Source: Candidatus Nitrosopumilus sp. (lineage in GTDB: Archaea; Thermoproteota; Nitrososphaeria; Nitrososphaerales; Nitrosopumilaceae). Taken from it: a stretch of 7,954 nt of DNA. Both the position numbers and the translations under genes were made by a program. The stretch is from NCBI GenBank assembly GCA_029863665.1, contig JAOTUX010000039.1, forward strand, positions 1 to 7,954, given 5' to 3'. Within the stretch, counting starts at the first letter, position 1. The number at the start of each line of letters is the position of its first letter. A model generated the notes under the pieces. It did not search any database. It saw only the letters and a program-made list of their open reading frames with translations, and was not told the DNA's origin. This document shows, one piece after another, positions 7,290 to 7,954 of the stretch.

Positions 7290-7726
7290 TATACAAACTT
7301 CCTAGCCTTCATTCTCTTTATTTTTTCTTGTAATAACATACATCCTTGAATAAGAGTTTCAGGTCTAGGTGGACAACCTGGAACATAGACATCAACTGGA
7401 ATAACCCCGTCAATTCCGGGAAGTACATTGTACGAATCAAAATACAATCCCCCAGTAATTGCACAAGCTCCCATAGCAATCACATACTTTGGTTCAGGCA
7501 TTTGATCGTAAACTAATCTAAGACGAGGGGCCATTTTTCTTGTAATAGTTCCCTGAACAACAACTAGATCACATTGTCTAAGTGAACCAAACGCTTCAAT
7601 GATACCAAATCTTTCAACATCAAATCTAGGACTTGATGCTGCGCCAAATTCAACACTACAACATGCTGTTTCAATGTGGACAGGCCAGAGTGACCAAATT
7701 CTACCCCAATTGATGGCATAGTCCAA
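7289..7726 (-). CDS. nuoB: NADH-quinone oxidoreductase-like subunit B (PSST-type, cluster N2), 5' end uncertain
   Basis: NuoB holds [4Fe-4S] cluster N2, the last electron carrier before quinone. The ligands are visible: the tandem Cys in ETACCSVEFGAASSPRFD (C22, C23 counted from the TTG), C88 in AMGACAITGG and C118 in VPGCPPRPE. Core motifs INWGRIWSLWP and QGTITRKMAPRLR are intact. The only usual start codon in this frame is TTG at 7726, giving 145 residues. However, the same frame stays open upstream to a stop at about 7799-7801, and codons there read PENANVFVGKLGDILEKA, matching the N-terminus of NuoB relatives (E. coli has NVFMGKLND). The true product is therefore probably some 25-30 residues longer, with its start displaced by a frameshift. 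The stop overlaps the nuoC start by one base. Function is certain; the start is not. Confidence 0.93.
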   Translation of the reverse strand: MDYAINWGRIWSLWPVHIETACCSVEFGAASSPRFDVERFGIIEAFGSLRQCDLVVVQGTITRKMAPRLRLVYDQMPEPKYVIAMGACAITGGLYFDSYNVLPGIDGVIPVDVYVPGCPPRPETLIQGCMLLQEKIKRMKARKFV

Positions 7727-7812
7727 TGGTTTATCGATTGCTTTTTCTAAAATATCGCCTAATTTGCCTACAAAGACATTTGCGTTTTCTGGTGTTACAA
7801 GTCCTTAAGCAA
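7727..7812 (-). other. nuoB: nuoB N-terminal coding extension with apparent one-base deletion
   Basis: Reading toward nuoB, TTG at 7812 begins Met-Leu-Lys-Asp-Leu and then meets TAA at 7797-7795. Moving back one base at 7798 gives an open frame, Val-Thr-Pro-Glu-Asn-Ala-Asn-Val-Phe-Val-Gly-Lys-Leu, that runs directly into NuoB. One extra G after GACTTG would join both parts into a protein starting MLKDLVTPENANVFV, which looks like a natural NuoB start. An alternative start is TTG at 7824 (Met-Gly-Thr-Lys). No slippery heptamer is present, so programmed frameshifting is unlikely. The gap is either a sequencing or assembly error or a recent deletion forcing initiation at TTG 7726. The homology of the extension is seen; the ancestral G is inferred. 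Confidence 0.6.
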
Positions 7813-7843
7813 TTTTGTTCCCAACTTACATAGAACGTCATCA

Positions 7844-7854
7844 GATAAATAATT
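7844..7854. promoter_or_regulatory. AT-rich TATA-like element between divergent genes, possible promoter of the nuo operon
   Basis: Plus-strand GATAAATAATT (minus AATTATTTATC) is the only TATA-like block in the short region between nuoB and the divergent reading frame. With the archaeal spacing of about 26 bases from TATA centre to transcription start, the minus-strand start would fall near 7823, at or just before the TTG codons that begin the nuoB extension, giving a leaderless or very short leader. On the plus strand the start would fall near 7875, some 7 bases before ATG 7882. It could serve one or both directions. It is weakly matched to consensus. Confidence 0.35.
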
Positions 7855-7881
7855 GTCAAGCGGTATGATGTTTTTTGGTAA

Positions 7882-7954
7882 ATGGCAATTTTAGAACAAT
7901 TTAAACACCAAATGACTGAGTTCTTTTTTCACAGAGGACACTTTAGTCCATTTG
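7882..7954 (+). CDS. 5' fragment of a divergent gene of unknown function
   Basis: A plus-strand frame opens at ATG 7882, immediately after an in-frame TAA, and stays open to the window edge, giving 24 residues: Met-Ala-Ile-Leu-Glu-Gln-Phe-Lys, then HQMTEFFFHRGHFSPF. I do not recognise it. Codon choice (A/T-ending) resembles the nuo genes, and a TATA-like block sits about 33 bases upstream of the ATG, compatible with the short or leaderless mRNAs common in these archaea. There is no clear ribosome site. The sequence is too short to exclude a chance frame. If real, it is divergent from the nuo operon and occupies the place where the end of nuoA would be expected. Confidence 0.45.
   Translation, partial: MAILEQFKHQMTEFFFHRGHFSPF

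Noticed and set aside
7101..7349. Plus-strand Phe/Cys-rich frame
   Set aside because: It is the reverse of the Lys/Pro/Ala-rich NuoC N-terminus, which explains its odd composition.
7790..7805. Programmed -1 frameshift in nuoB
   Set aside because: The bases AAGGACTTGTAACA contain no slippery heptamer and no obvious downstream hairpin; a lost base or sequence error fits better.
7795..7881. Minus-strand frame reading LPKNIIPLDNYLSDD then VLCKLGTKLLKDL and a stop, possibly the end of another protein
   Set aside because: It looks protein-like but is bounded upstream by TAA within 32 codons, has no ATG or GTG start, and does not resemble NuoA; kept only as part of the nuoB start question.
1..7954. 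A novel defence or mobile system
   Set aside because: No recombinase, transposase, inverted or direct repeats, CRISPR spacers or toxin-antitoxin pair could be seen; nearly all of the window is an intact respiratory operon.

Overview
The window carries nine consecutive minus-strand genes for a membrane-bound respiratory complex I-like oxidoreductase, in transcription order nuoB, C, D, H, I, J, K, M, L. nuoL runs off the left edge. The gene order (K-M-L rather than the bacterial K-L-M-N), the absence of any NADH-dehydrogenase arm genes (nuoE, F, G) between D and H, the AT-rich sequence with A/T-ending codons, and the protein sequences as I know the family all point to an ammonia-oxidising archaeon of the Nitrososphaeria (Thaumarchaeota), most likely a marine Nitrosopumilus relative. 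The assignment comes from recognition, not a database search.

Layout from right to left. At 7882-7954 a plus-strand reading frame of unknown function starts and leaves the window. Positions 7813-7881 form a short AT-rich divergent promoter region. nuoB (7289-7726, with an N-terminal extension to about 7812 that appears broken by one missing base), nuoC (6726-7289) and nuoD (5590-6723) encode the peripheral arm next to the membrane, with iron-sulfur cluster N2 and the expected quinone pocket. nuoH (4291-5589) is the membrane 'heel' and nuoI (3794-4291) the two-cluster ferredoxin-like wire. nuoJ (3289-3801), nuoK (3003-3308), nuoM (1450-3003) and nuoL (1-1446, partial) form the proton-pumping membrane arm. 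The genes are packed with 1-20 base overlaps or gaps of 0-3 bases. Three junctions use the same TAATG stop/start overlap, and most starts have a GGAGG/GAGGTG-type ribosome site 6-12 bases upstream, so this is a single translationally coupled operon.

Together the proteins would pass electrons from an unidentified donor (reduced ferredoxin or another carrier in place of NADH) through the NuoI and NuoB clusters to a quinone while pumping protons, or run in reverse to make reductant. The points most worth a second look are at the operon's 5' end: nuoA is not where it is expected, nuoB's conserved N-terminus is out of frame, and a divergent gene begins immediately upstream. In addition, NuoD lacks the tyrosine, and has a rearranged histidine loop, that coordinate quinone in well-studied complex I. 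I saw no tRNA, rRNA, CRISPR, insertion sequence or sizeable repeat. Most of the window is an ordinary housekeeping respiratory operon, not a novel system.
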